Under the pieces are notes generated by a model. That model saw only the letters and a program-made list of their open reading frames with translations, made no database searches and was not told the DNA's origin. From contig DATBZF010000065.1 of assembly GCA_036513315.1 (NCBI GenBank), forward strand, positions 1-64,000: a stretch of 64,000 nucleotides of DNA. Direction: 5' to 3'. Source of the DNA: Roseiarcus sp036513315 (lineage in GTDB: Bacteria; Pseudomonadota; Alphaproteobacteria; Rhizobiales; Beijerinckiaceae). This document shows, in pieces, positions 9,685 through 17,772 of this stretch. Within the stretch, counting starts at the first letter, position 1, and each line of letters opens with the position of its first letter. The position numbers were made by a program, and so were the translations under genes.

Positions 9685-12600
9685 ATGACCGTCGTCGCCT
9701 GGATCTGGATCGCTCTGAGCATCGTCGGCGCTATCACTTTTTCGCTGCTGGTCTGGTTCGCCGGCCCGATCATCTCGATCGGCGATGTGCAGCCCTTCGA
9801 GAGTTTCTGGCTGCGCTTTGCGATCATCCTCCTCGTCTGGATCATCGTTCTCGCGTCGATCGCCTACAAGATCATCAAGCGCCGGCGCGCGGCGGCCGCA
9901 CTTGAAAAGGCGTTGACCGAAGCGGTTGTCGACGAGACGGACGCCCCCGTGCTCGCCGAAAAAATGCAGGATGCGCTGGCGACGCTCAAGAAGAGCGGCA
10001 AGTCGAGCACAAGCTATCTCTATGATCTGCCCTGGTATCTCATCATCGGCCCGCCGGGCGCCGGCAAAACCACTGCGCTCGTCAATTCCGGGCTGAGATT
10101 TCCGCTCGCCAACGATACCGCGGCGCGAGCGGTGCAGGGCGTCGGCGGCACGCGCTATTGCGACTGGTGGTTCACCGACGAAGCCGTGCTTATCGATACG
10201 GCGGGGCGTTATACGACGCAGGATTCGGACGCGAAAGTCGATCGCAAGAGCTGGCTCGCCTTCCTCGACATGCTGCGCACCAACCGCCCGCGTCAGCCGA
10301 TCAACGGCGTGCTGGTGGCGATCAGCATCGAGGACGTTCTCAAACTTGCCCCGGCCGAGGTCAATGCTCACGCCGACGCCATTCGCAAGCGCCTGACCGA
10401 ACTGCATGACGAATTGAAGATCAGTTTTCCCGTCTATGCAGTCTTCACTAAGATGGACCTGATCGTTGGCTTCACGCAGTATTTTGCCGATCTCGACGAG
10501 GTCAAACGCCGTTTCGTGTGGGGCGCAACTTTCCAGACCGCCGATAAGAAGGCCAACAATGTCGGAACCGTTCCCGCCGAGATCGATCTTCTTGTCAATC
10601 GCATTTCCGAGCGCATGCCCGAGCGCCTGCAGGAGGAGCCCGACCTGCGCGCGCGCGCGATCCTGTTCGGATTACCCGCCCAGATCAGCGCCATCAAGAA
10701 ACCGGTGTCCGAATTTCTCGGGCGAATATTCGAGCCGACGCGCTATCAGACCAGCGCGACATTGCGAGGGTTCTACTTCACTTCGGGAACCCAGGAAGGC
10801 ACGCCATTCGATCAGGTGATCGGTGCGCTGCAGAGGAGCTACGGCGTCGAAAGCTTCAGCTCCGCCGCTTTCTCGGGAGCCGGCAAGAGTTTCTTCCTGC
10901 ATGATTTATTGACGAAGGTTGTGTTCGGCGAGGCCGGCTGGGTCTCGACCAATATGGGAGCGGTGCGGCGGTCGTTTTTCATTCGCGCCGCGGCTTTTTC
11001 TCTCATTGCGGTCGTGATGGCCGTTATTTTGGGAGCGTGGTGGGTCAGCTATTCGCGCAATAGAACGCTGATCGCCGATACCGACCGCGCCGTCGACAGT
11101 TATGCCGCCGCCGCTGGCCCGCTGCTGAAGCAGGATACGATCAGCGACTCCGACCTGCGTCCGGTCTATGAGCGGATCGACGGGTTGCTCAATCTGCCGA
11201 CCGGTTACGCGACGCGCGATGAGGCGACGCCGGTTCCCCAGACCTTCGGCCTCAGCCAGCGTCCGCGCCTCGAGTCGGCGTCTGAATCGACTTATCAATT
11301 GGCGCTGGAGCGCCTGATGCGCCCGCGGCTCGTGTTGCGGCTCGAACAGCAGATCCAGAAAAACATCAACGAACCGTCCTTCGTCTATGAGGCGCTCAAA
11401 GTCTATCTAATGCTCGGCGGCAAGGCCCCGGCGGTCGACAAGGATTTGATCCTCGACTGGTTCGCCCGCGATTGGGAAGAGAACATGTATCCCGGCGCAC
11501 CTTATGCGCAGGGGCGCGAATTGCTCCGCGAACATCTGGCCGCGATGCTCGATCTCGACGTCAACGGGACGCCCAAGATTTCGCTGAACGGCCCGCTGGT
11601 CGAGCAGGCGCAAGCGACGCTGTCGCGCATGCGCGTTTCCGAACGCGCCTATACCCTGTTGAAGTCAGAAGCTCACACCGAGAAGATCGAGGACTGGATC
11701 GCCTCGCGCCGGGGCGGCCCGGACATGGCCCTGGTTTTTGAAGCGGCCAATGGGGCCAGCCTCGACACCGTCCGCGTGCCGGCATTCTTCACCTATCAGG
11801 GTTTCTACCACGCGCTTCTCGATCACATGACGACGATCGCCGACAAGATGCAGAAAGAGCAATGGGTGCTGGGCCCATCGGGCGGGCAAGAAGCCGTCAA
11901 GCAGCAATATGCCAGCATCATGCCCGATATTATCGATCTCTACGGCAAGGAATTCATCAACGCGTGGAATATTGCGATCGGCAATCTGGCGCTGCGACCT
12001 CTGGTGGCCGACAAGCCCAAATATCTCGTCCTCAGCGCGGCTTCCGCGCCGACCTCCCCGATTAAGCAGATATTCGAATCGATCCGCGACGAAACGGCGG
12101 TGACACGCGAGCCGAAGGCGCCGCCGAGCAGCGCGCTAAACGCAAATGCGGCGCAGGATGCGACCCGGATCGTCGGAAATCATCTCGGCACCACCGGCAG
12201 GGAAGCGCTTTCTCTGGCGATGAAGTCTCAACGCAGGGCAGGCGACCCCGCGCCCGAAGTTCCTGGCGCTTCGATAGAGGCGAATTTCAAGCCCTTTCAG
12301 GTACTGCTGGAGGGCGAGGCCGGTTCGCGACCGATCGACGCGCTGCTCGCCAATCTAAACGAACTCTATCGCGAATTGACGCTGGCGGCGACCAATCCGG
12401 CGCAGGCCAAACAGGCGATCGACCAGGTACAGGTGCAGGTCGCCAGTCTGCGCAGCAATGTGACGCGGCTGCCGCAGCCGCTCGCCGGCATGATGGACAG
12501 GGTCGCCAGGGATGTCGCCGGCGACGCCAACGACACTTCGGTTGCACAGCTTTCGCAGGCGCTCGCCGATCAGGTGACGGGAGCCTGCCAGCAGGCCATC

Positions 12601-13236
12601 GCCAATCGCTATCCCTTCGCCAAGAGCGATCGCGACGTGCCGCTGGCGGATTTCGCCCGGGTGTTTGCGCCGGGTGGTGTGATCGACCGCTTTTTCGCGA
12701 CCAATCTGGCGCCATTGGCGAATCTTTCCGGCAAGACCTGGACCTGGCGCCCCAACGCCAATCTGTCACGCAAATTGTCCGATACGACCTTGCGTCAATT
12801 CCAGGAGGCTGCGGAAATCCGTGACGCCTTTTTCCCGACCGGCGGCAATCAGCCCAATGTCAGCCTCGAGGTCAAACCTGTGACGCTTAGCGGCGAAGCG
12901 ACCAGCGCGACATTGCAGATTAACGGCGCGTCGGTCGCCTCGCAGCAGGGAGCGAACACCCCAACGACCGTACAATGGCCCGGCGCGGGTGCAGGAGAGG
13001 CCTCGATCGCGATGCAGCCCGAGATGCCGGACCGCATTTCCAAGCTGGAGCGATCTGGGCCGTGGGCCCTGTTCCGGCTTGTCGACACTGGCTCGGCGCT
13101 GCAACGCGGCAATGCGGTCAGCGCGAGTTTCGTGGTGGGTGGGCGCGAAGTGTCCTACCAATTCAGTGCGGCTTCACTCAATAATCCGCTGAGTATGCCT
13201 TCTCTGCGTCAATTCAAGTGCCCCAATGGATTGTGA
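9685..13236 (+). CDS. tssM: T6SS membrane protein TssM (IcmF)
   Basis: Encodes 1183 aa, the usual length for TssM. Two N-terminal transmembrane helices (about 4-28 and 45-68) precede a cytoplasmic NTPase-like domain with an intact Walker A (GPPGAGKT from residue 122) and an LIDTAGRY segment. A third helix lies at about 437-457. The rest is a large periplasmic IcmF-related domain that in other systems contacts TssJ and TssL. Only 43 bases separate it from tssL, with a GGAG ribosome binding site. Confidence 0.96.
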   Translation: MTVVAWIWIALSIVGAITFSLLVWFAGPIISIGDVQPFESFWLRFAIILLVWIIVLASIAYKIIKRRRAAAALEKALTEAVVDETDAPVLAEKMQDALATLKKSGKSSTSYLYDLPWYLIIGPPGAGKTTALVNSGLRFPLANDTAARAVQGVGGTRYCDWWFTDEAVLIDTAGRYTTQDSDAKVDRKSWLAFLDMLRTNRPRQPINGVLVAISIEDVLKLAPAEVNAHADAIRKRLTELHDELKISFPVYAVFTKMDLIVGFTQYFADLDEVKRRFVWGATFQTADKKANNVGTVPAEIDLLVNRISERMPERLQEEPDLRARAILFGLPAQISAIKKPVSEFLGRIFEPTRYQTSATLRGFYFTSGTQEGTPFDQVIGALQRSYGVESFSSAAFSGAGKSFFLHDLLTKVVFGEAGWVSTNMGAVRRSFFIRAAAFSLIAVVMAVILGAWWVSYSRNRTLIADTDRAVDSYAAAAGPLLKQDTISDSDLRPVYERIDGLLNLPTGYATRDEATPVPQTFGLSQRPRLESASESTYQLALERLMRPRLVLRLEQQIQKNINEPSFVYEALKVYLMLGGKAPAVDKDLILDWFARDWEENMYPGAPYAQGRELLREHLAAMLDLDVNGTPKISLNGPLVEQAQATLSRMRVSERAYTLLKSEAHTEKIEDWIASRRGGPDMALVFEAANGASLDTVRVPAFFTYQGFYHALLDHMTTIADKMQKEQWVLGPSGGQEAVKQQYASIMPDIIDLYGKEFINAWNIAIGNLALRPLVADKPKYLVLSAASAPTSPIKQIFESIRDETAVTREPKAPPSSALNANAAQDATRIVGNHLGTTGREALSLAMKSQRRAGDPAPEVPGASIEANFKPFQVLLEGEAGSRPIDALLANLNELYRELTLAATNPAQAKQAIDQVQVQVASLRSNVTRLPQPLAGMMDRVARDVAGDANDTSVAQLSQALADQVTGACQQAIANRYPFAKSDRDVPLADFARVFAPGGVIDRFFATNLAPLANLSGKTWTWRPNANLSRKLSDTTLRQFQEAAEIRDAFFPTGGNQPNVSLEVKPVTLSGEATSATLQINGASVASQQGANTPTTVQWPGAGAGEASIAMQPEMPDRISKLERSGPWALFRLVDTGSALQRGNAVSASFVVGGREVSYQFSAASLNNPLSMPSLRQFKCPNGL

Positions 13237-13242
13237 GCCCTG

Positions 13243-13938
13243 ATGCCCACCGGACTATACGGCAAGCTTCCGGCCAAGCGCGATTTCGTCGCCGCCAATG
13301 TCTCGCGCCGCTTGCTCGAGGTTTGGGAGCCGTGGCTCCAGGCGAGCGTGGCGACCTCGCGGCAAATGCTCGGCGAGGGCTGGCAAAATGCTTACAATAG
13401 TGCGCCGATCTGGCGATTTTGGCTCGGCGCCGGTTTTTGCGGCGAGGCCGTGCTCGGTGCGTTCATGGCGTCGATCGATGGGGTCGGGCGGCACTTTCCG
13501 CTGACGGTTTTTGCGACGGAAGGCGATGAAGCGCTATTGCCGCCCGAGCTGAATCCCAACGATTCCTGGTGTGAGGCCGCCGAAGCGATCCTGCTTGGCG
13601 CACTCAACCATGATTCGGATTATGAAGGGGTCGCGGGGGCAATTTCGACGATGTCGCCGCCGGCGACTGTGACGCGACAGTCCAATGCCGCCGGCATCAC
13701 GTTGCTGAAAGATAATGCCGTTCTCGTGCGCGATTTCGGCGGCGAAGTGGCCATCGCCTTCCGCGCCGCACGGCGTTTCGCCCATCGCCAGGCATTCGCG
13801 CACCAATCGTTCTGGTGGACAATTGGAGGCGAGGGTTTCTCTCCCGCGGCGATTTCGGCGATGGGTCTGCCGGCCCCGACCCGGTTCGCCTCCATGCTTA
13901 CCGGATCATTCGAGGATTCCCCAAAGACTTCGATCTGA
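13243..13938 (+). CDS. tagF: T6SS-associated protein TagF
   Basis: Encodes 231 aa of the TagF/ImpM family. The N-terminus (TGLYGKLPAKRDFV) and the WRFWLGAGFCG and VGRHFPLTVFA segments are diagnostic. TagF blocks T6SS assembly post-translationally and counters the threonine phosphorylation pathway. It starts 7 bases after the tssM stop, and pppA starts 12 bases later. In Agrobacterium tumefaciens TagF and PppA are one fused protein; here they are two adjacent genes. Confidence 0.93.
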   Translation: MPTGLYGKLPAKRDFVAANVSRRLLEVWEPWLQASVATSRQMLGEGWQNAYNSAPIWRFWLGAGFCGEAVLGAFMASIDGVGRHFPLTVFATEGDEALLPPELNPNDSWCEAAEAILLGALNHDSDYEGVAGAISTMSPPATVTRQSNAAGITLLKDNAVLVRDFGGEVAIAFRAARRFAHRQAFAHQSFWWTIGGEGFSPAAISAMGLPAPTRFASMLTGSFEDSPKTSI

Positions 13939-13949
13939 GAGAGTGCGCC

Positions 13950-14738
13950 ATGTCCAGCCCGTTTATTTTCAGGACGGCGACCGCGAGCCACGTCGGCAAA
14001 GTCCGTGAGGTCAACGAGGACAGGTTGCTCGCCCGGCCGGAAGTCGGACTCTGGGCGGTCGCCGATGGGATGGGCGGCCTCGGCGGAGGCGATCTGGCGA
14101 GCGGCGCGGCAATCGCGGCGCTGGCGACGATCGCGAGTGGAGAGTCCGCCGCCGAACTTCTTGCGCAATTTGAGGATCGCATCGTCGGCGTCAACGCCGA
14201 ACTGCGCGCGCTTGCCACGGCGCGCTCGACATGGGCCGTCGGCACGACGATCGCCGCCATCCTTATCCGCGGCGCCCATTACGCTTGCGTTTGGTGCGGC
14301 GATAGCCGCGTCTATCTGTTGCGCGAAAGCACGTTGACGCAAATCTCGCGCGATCACTCAGAAGTTCAGGACCTTATCGATCTCGGCGTGCTCGAGCCGC
14401 ACGAGGCCAGGACGTGGCCGCGCCGCAACGTCATTACCAAAGCTCTCGGGGTCGCCGACCAAGCCGCTCTCGACATTCGCGATGGGCCGATTCTGGCCGG
14501 AGACCGGTTTCTTCTGTGCAGCGATGGATTGACCAACCATGTCGAAGACATTGAAATAGCAGCGCTGCTTGCGGCGGACGACCCGGAAAAAGCTTGCGCC
14601 CGCCTTATCACACTGACCTTGCAGCGGGGGGCGTCCGACAATGTTTCCGTCGTCATCGTCGCTTGCGACCATGACACGCAAACCACCCGCTTCGATTCGA
14701 CCGCGTCGTTCGTTCCCGATCGCGGCATCGGCGGGTGA
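13950..14738 (+). CDS. pppA: PP2C-type phosphatase PppA of the T6SS control pathway
   Basis: Encodes 262 aa, a complete PP2C catalytic domain. Metal and active-site motifs are intact: VREVNEDR, VADGMGG, CGDSRVYLLR, SRDHSEVQ, LCSDGLTNHV and SDNVSVV. In characterised systems PppA dephosphorylates the FHA protein phosphorylated by PpkA and so promotes disassembly or recycling. The start at 13950, 12 bases after tagF, follows a GAGAG site and excludes a longer shadow reading inside tagF. Last gene of the operon; it converges with the M23 peptidase gene 19 bases away. Confidence 0.92.
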   Translation: MSSPFIFRTATASHVGKVREVNEDRLLARPEVGLWAVADGMGGLGGGDLASGAAIAALATIASGESAAELLAQFEDRIVGVNAELRALATARSTWAVGTTIAAILIRGAHYACVWCGDSRVYLLRESTLTQISRDHSEVQDLIDLGVLEPHEARTWPRRNVITKALGVADQAALDIRDGPILAGDRFLLCSDGLTNHVEDIEIAALLAADDPEKACARLITLTLQRGASDNVSVVIVACDHDTQTTRFDSTASFVPDRGIGG

Positions 14739-14757
14739 CGCCTCCGCGACGCAAGCC

Positions 14758-16539
14758 TCAATTGCTGGCTGTCTGAAGCGCAGCGTCGACGATCGCTTTC
14801 TGCGTCGCAAAGGCGGCGATTTCCTGCTCGCTTGGCGGCGCCGCGCCGATGGGAACGGCGGCGACCGCACCGCCGGCGCCGGCGACTTCGATTCCCATGT
14901 GCGGCATGGGATCGACTGCGACGCGGTCGAGATAATATTCGAAATGCAGATGAGGCCCCGTCGAAAGGCCCGTATTGCCCGATAGCGCGATGACCTGTCC
15001 CTGCGCGACGGTGGCGCCGACGGCGACGCCGGCCGAAATTTCCGAAAGATGCGAATAGGACGTTTCAAAGCCTTTGTGCTGTAGTCGCACGTGGTTGCCG
15101 AAGCCCGAAACCGGCCCGGCGATTTCGACCTTGCCGTCGGCCACGGCTCTGACCGGCGAGCCGACCGGCGCGCCGAAATCGATGCCCGCGTGAAGCCGCA
15201 AAATGTGCAAGATCGGGTGAAAGCGCATGCCGAACAGCGAGGTCACCGGAGCGCCTCTGATCGGCGCGAATATGCGGCCGAGGCTAGCGGATGGGCCGCC
15301 GCCGCCATTGATAGGAGGCGTTGGCGCTCCATTGTTGATCGGTGGCGTCGGCACGCCGCCGCCTTTCGGATCGAAGCAGCGGAAGACGCCATCGGACGAT
15401 TGGAAGGAATAACAATCCGCCTGGCCGCTCGGCCCGGACAATCCGACATAGATGACCTTGCCGGACGATTTTGATTTGCCGCGAAAGTCGCGCGCATAGA
15501 GCGCGCGGACATTCTCCTCAGGCTGCAGGGGAACGGTGAGATCAGTGAGCTTGCCCAGCAACTGGATCGCCTCGCGGATGACGGGTTCGGGCACGTTGTT
15601 GCGCACGCCAGCGCTATAGACGCCATCGGACAAATTGTAATGGACCGCCAAGTCGACATCCTTTGGTCCTTCCTCCAGCAGACCCGGGGGCAGCGCCGGT
15701 TGAGCGCCTACGCCGTAGCCGCCGGCTTCAGCCAGCGCGACGGCGCCGACATATTCCTTGTTTTCGTAAATCGCGAGTTGCGTGACCCGATAGGCGCCGG
15801 ACGTGTCGAGCGCTCCTTCAGCGACCGCGACGCTCGACGGCGGCAACGATTGAATGTTGTAGAGGGCTTTGGCAGCCGTTTCGACCTCGCGGGCGCCATC
15901 TTCGGCGAAGCCATTGCGGATCAGCAGATCGCTGATCTTCTCCAGCACGACCACCCTGATGATCGCTTCCCTGATCTGGGGCTTGGCGTTCGATCCGCCG
16001 ATCGACACACCGAGTTGGCTGCTGTTGAGGTCGGTCACCATCGATAGTTGCGGGGAATCGGGAGTACTGGCGCCGCCGTCGTCGTCAAACCCAGCTGCGG
16101 CGGCGTCACTGGCATCGACGACGAGTTGCGTCCCCGCGTTAGCGACTTCCGGGTCGGCGACGTCGGCGCCGGGCGCGGCTTCGAGGAATTTGCCCATAAA
16201 GCCGCCGTTCGAAGACGCCAATTGCGTGTTCACAAAGAAAGCTGTGCTTTCTACCTTCGGCGCATTGGCGGCCAGAGTGATCGGCAGGACGACCCGAAAA
16301 GATCGTGGCGCGGCGGTCACGCCGCGACGAACGAGGACGGGATCGCCCGGCAGATCGATAATCGTCGATATTGGCCCTGTCGTGGGCGGCGCTTCGCCTT
16401 CGGACGCCTCGCGCTGCGTCGATACGACCGTCGGGGCAGGGGCCGGGCGGCGCCAAATGAAGCGGTGGGCGACGAGGCCCACGCAAAGACAGACGATCGC
16501 CGCGCCGATCGCCAGCAAAACCATATTGCGCCGCGTCAT
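14758..16539 (-). CDS. Membrane-anchored M23 metallopeptidase within the T6SS locus
   Basis: Encodes 593 aa. One N-terminal helix (about 7-28) anchors it in the inner membrane with the rest periplasmic. A long region of unrecognised fold (30-390) precedes a Gly/Pro linker and a C-terminal M23/LytM domain (about 415-560). Zinc ligands are intact: His450 and Asp454 in HAGIDFG, and His530/His532 in GPHLHFE. M23 enzymes cut peptidoglycan cross-links. A T6SS needs a local opening in the wall; Acinetobacter TagX does this with a different fold. Its place between pppA and ppkA supports such a job by inference. It may instead serve general wall turnover. Confidence 0.85.
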   Translation of the reverse strand: MTRRNMVLLAIGAAIVCLCVGLVAHRFIWRRPAPAPTVVSTQREASEGEAPPTTGPISTIIDLPGDPVLVRRGVTAAPRSFRVVLPITLAANAPKVESTAFFVNTQLASSNGGFMGKFLEAAPGADVADPEVANAGTQLVVDASDAAAAGFDDDGGASTPDSPQLSMVTDLNSSQLGVSIGGSNAKPQIREAIIRVVVLEKISDLLIRNGFAEDGAREVETAAKALYNIQSLPPSSVAVAEGALDTSGAYRVTQLAIYENKEYVGAVALAEAGGYGVGAQPALPPGLLEEGPKDVDLAVHYNLSDGVYSAGVRNNVPEPVIREAIQLLGKLTDLTVPLQPEENVRALYARDFRGKSKSSGKVIYVGLSGPSGQADCYSFQSSDGVFRCFDPKGGGVPTPPINNGAPTPPINGGGGPSASLGRIFAPIRGAPVTSLFGMRFHPILHILRLHAGIDFGAPVGSPVRAVADGKVEIAGPVSGFGNHVRLQHKGFETSYSHLSEISAGVAVGATVAQGQVIALSGNTGLSTGPHLHFEYYLDRVAVDPMPHMGIEVAGAGGAVAAVPIGAAPPSEQEIAAFATQKAIVDAALQTASN

Positions 16540-16847
16540 TTCCCAACCCGCACCGAAGCCCGATTGTCGGCAACATAATCAAATCAGGGTCGGTCTTCAC
16601 GCTTCTTTCCGGAGAGGCTTCTTCCTCCTCACGAGTACGAATGTCGTTTCGCCGCGCGCCTCGGCAGCAGATGCATAGGCGCGATCAGATCTCGTAGCGG
16701 CTGACAGGTGAACATCGCGAAGGAGATTTGGCCATGATCCTCCGGACCGAGAGCGGTCGCCGGTCGACACTCCGCCCGATACAGCTTTCAGAGCGCTCGC
16801 TCGGAGGAGGTTTGGGGAAAGTCTGATCCATGCAACTTTAAGATTTG
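16540..16847. other. Intergenic gap between two minus-strand genes
   Basis: This gap lies between the OmpA-like gene and the M23 gene. The one open minus-strand frame here lacks a family match and a clear ribosome binding site. It probably contains the M23 promoter, but I cannot place it. Confidence 0.4.
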
Positions 16848-17387
16848 TCACTGCTCGAGCAGGTGCGTTTCGACGCGCCGATTCTCGGCGCTGAATGGGT
16901 CCGCAGCGCGCGGTTTCGATTTGCCAAAGCCCTTCGCCTTCAAAGTCGCGGCCTCGAGACCCTGCGTGACGAGATAAGCAACGACAGATGAAGCCCGCCG
17001 CTCCGAGAGTCCAAGATTGTAGAGTTCCGGTCCGGTTGCGTCGGTATGACCGTCTATCTCGAAATTCTGACCCTTTAGGCGCGGATCTTTGAGCGCCTGA
17101 GCGAATTGATCGAGGTTCTCCTTGGCCGCTTGCGTCAGTCTATCGGAATTGAATTCGAAATTGACGAGAAGATCGAACTTCGCCGCCGCGCCCGAAGGCG
17201 GCGTCGGACACTCGGCGGCGGTGCCAAAGCAGAGCGACTTGGGTTTGCCGATCGCCGCATCGGCGAAGAAGTCGGCCACCGCTTGCGCCTTGTAGGCCGG
17301 ATCAGCCTGAGCTGGCGCGATGCTCAACGCCTGCGCAGTCAGCAGGCCGCCTGTCAAACCTATCACAGCAACCAAAGAAGCGCGCAT
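16848..17387 (-). CDS. Periplasmic OmpA-family peptidoglycan-binding protein
   Basis: Encodes 179 aa: a signal peptide (MRASLVAVIGLTGG..PAQA) and an OmpA C-terminal domain (about 65-179) with NFEFNSDRL, EIDGHTDATG, NLGLSERRA and NRRVETHL. The mature N-terminus has no lipobox Cys, so it is soluble periplasmic rather than a lipoprotein. The start is fixed by a strong GGGAGG site just upstream; longer readings lose the signal peptide. It is next to ppkA and within the T6SS locus, so it could stabilise the complex at the cell wall. It could also be a generic outer envelope protein. Confidence 0.85.
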   Translation of the reverse strand: MRASLVAVIGLTGGLLTAQALSIAPAQADPAYKAQAVADFFADAAIGKPKSLCFGTAAECPTPPSGAAAKFDLLVNFEFNSDRLTQAAKENLDQFAQALKDPRLKGQNFEIDGHTDATGPELYNLGLSERRASSVVAYLVTQGLEAATLKAKGFGKSKPRAADPFSAENRRVETHLLEQ

Positions 17388-17406
17388 TTGAAACCTCCCT
17401 GTGGAG

Positions 17407-17428
17407 CGCTCGCGCCGGGGCGCGAGCG
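17407..17428. promoter_or_regulatory. Perfect 10-bp inverted repeat in the leader of the OmpA-like gene
   Basis: The arms CGCTCGCGCC and GGCGCGAGCG are exact reverse complements around a two-base centre. The element sits 20 bases upstream of the OmpA-like ATG, directly before its GGGAGG ribosome binding site. It could form a leader hairpin controlling translation or attenuation, or be a protein operator. Confidence 0.5.
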
Positions 17429-17434
17429 AACAAT

Positions 17435-17469
17435 AATTGTGACGAACGCAACAGTTTTCGTCAACAATT
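17435..17469. promoter_or_regulatory. 12-bp imperfect inverted repeat in the ppkA/OmpA divergent region
   Basis: AATTGTGACGAA at 17435-17446 is mirrored by TTCGTCaACAATT at 17457-17469, with one inserted base and a 10-base centre. It is AT-rich against its surroundings and lies between two divergent genes, so it looks like a regulator operator. The rest of the gap up to the ppkA start at 17773 shows nothing I can name. Confidence 0.45.
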
Positions 17470-17772
17470 TGAAGGGTCGCAGAGAGCATCCCCACCTATC
17501 GTGGCTGGAGGAGGATTTCTCCCTGTCGCTTCCATCGATCGTTAGCCGCCTTCCTGGCGATGGCGGCCCACGCGACGACGAATTCGCACGCTGAGCTTAC
17601 GGTCTGCCTGGGGTCGACGTCCGCTCCTAAACGCTAATCCACCTTTCACTCGGCGGACCGTATGTCTTCTATTGCCAGTCTACATCTGCGGCGGGTCGGA
17701 AATCGCAGTTTCCCTTTTCGCTAACTCGGTCTAGCCTCTCTTAAACGACCCATAACTGGGAGCATCGCGACC

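Noticed and set aside
15281..15345. Short repeat in the Gly/Pro linker of the M23 gene as a nucleotide repeat element
   Set aside because: It is the coding of a repetitive linker (PTPPINNG-like units), not an independent repeat.
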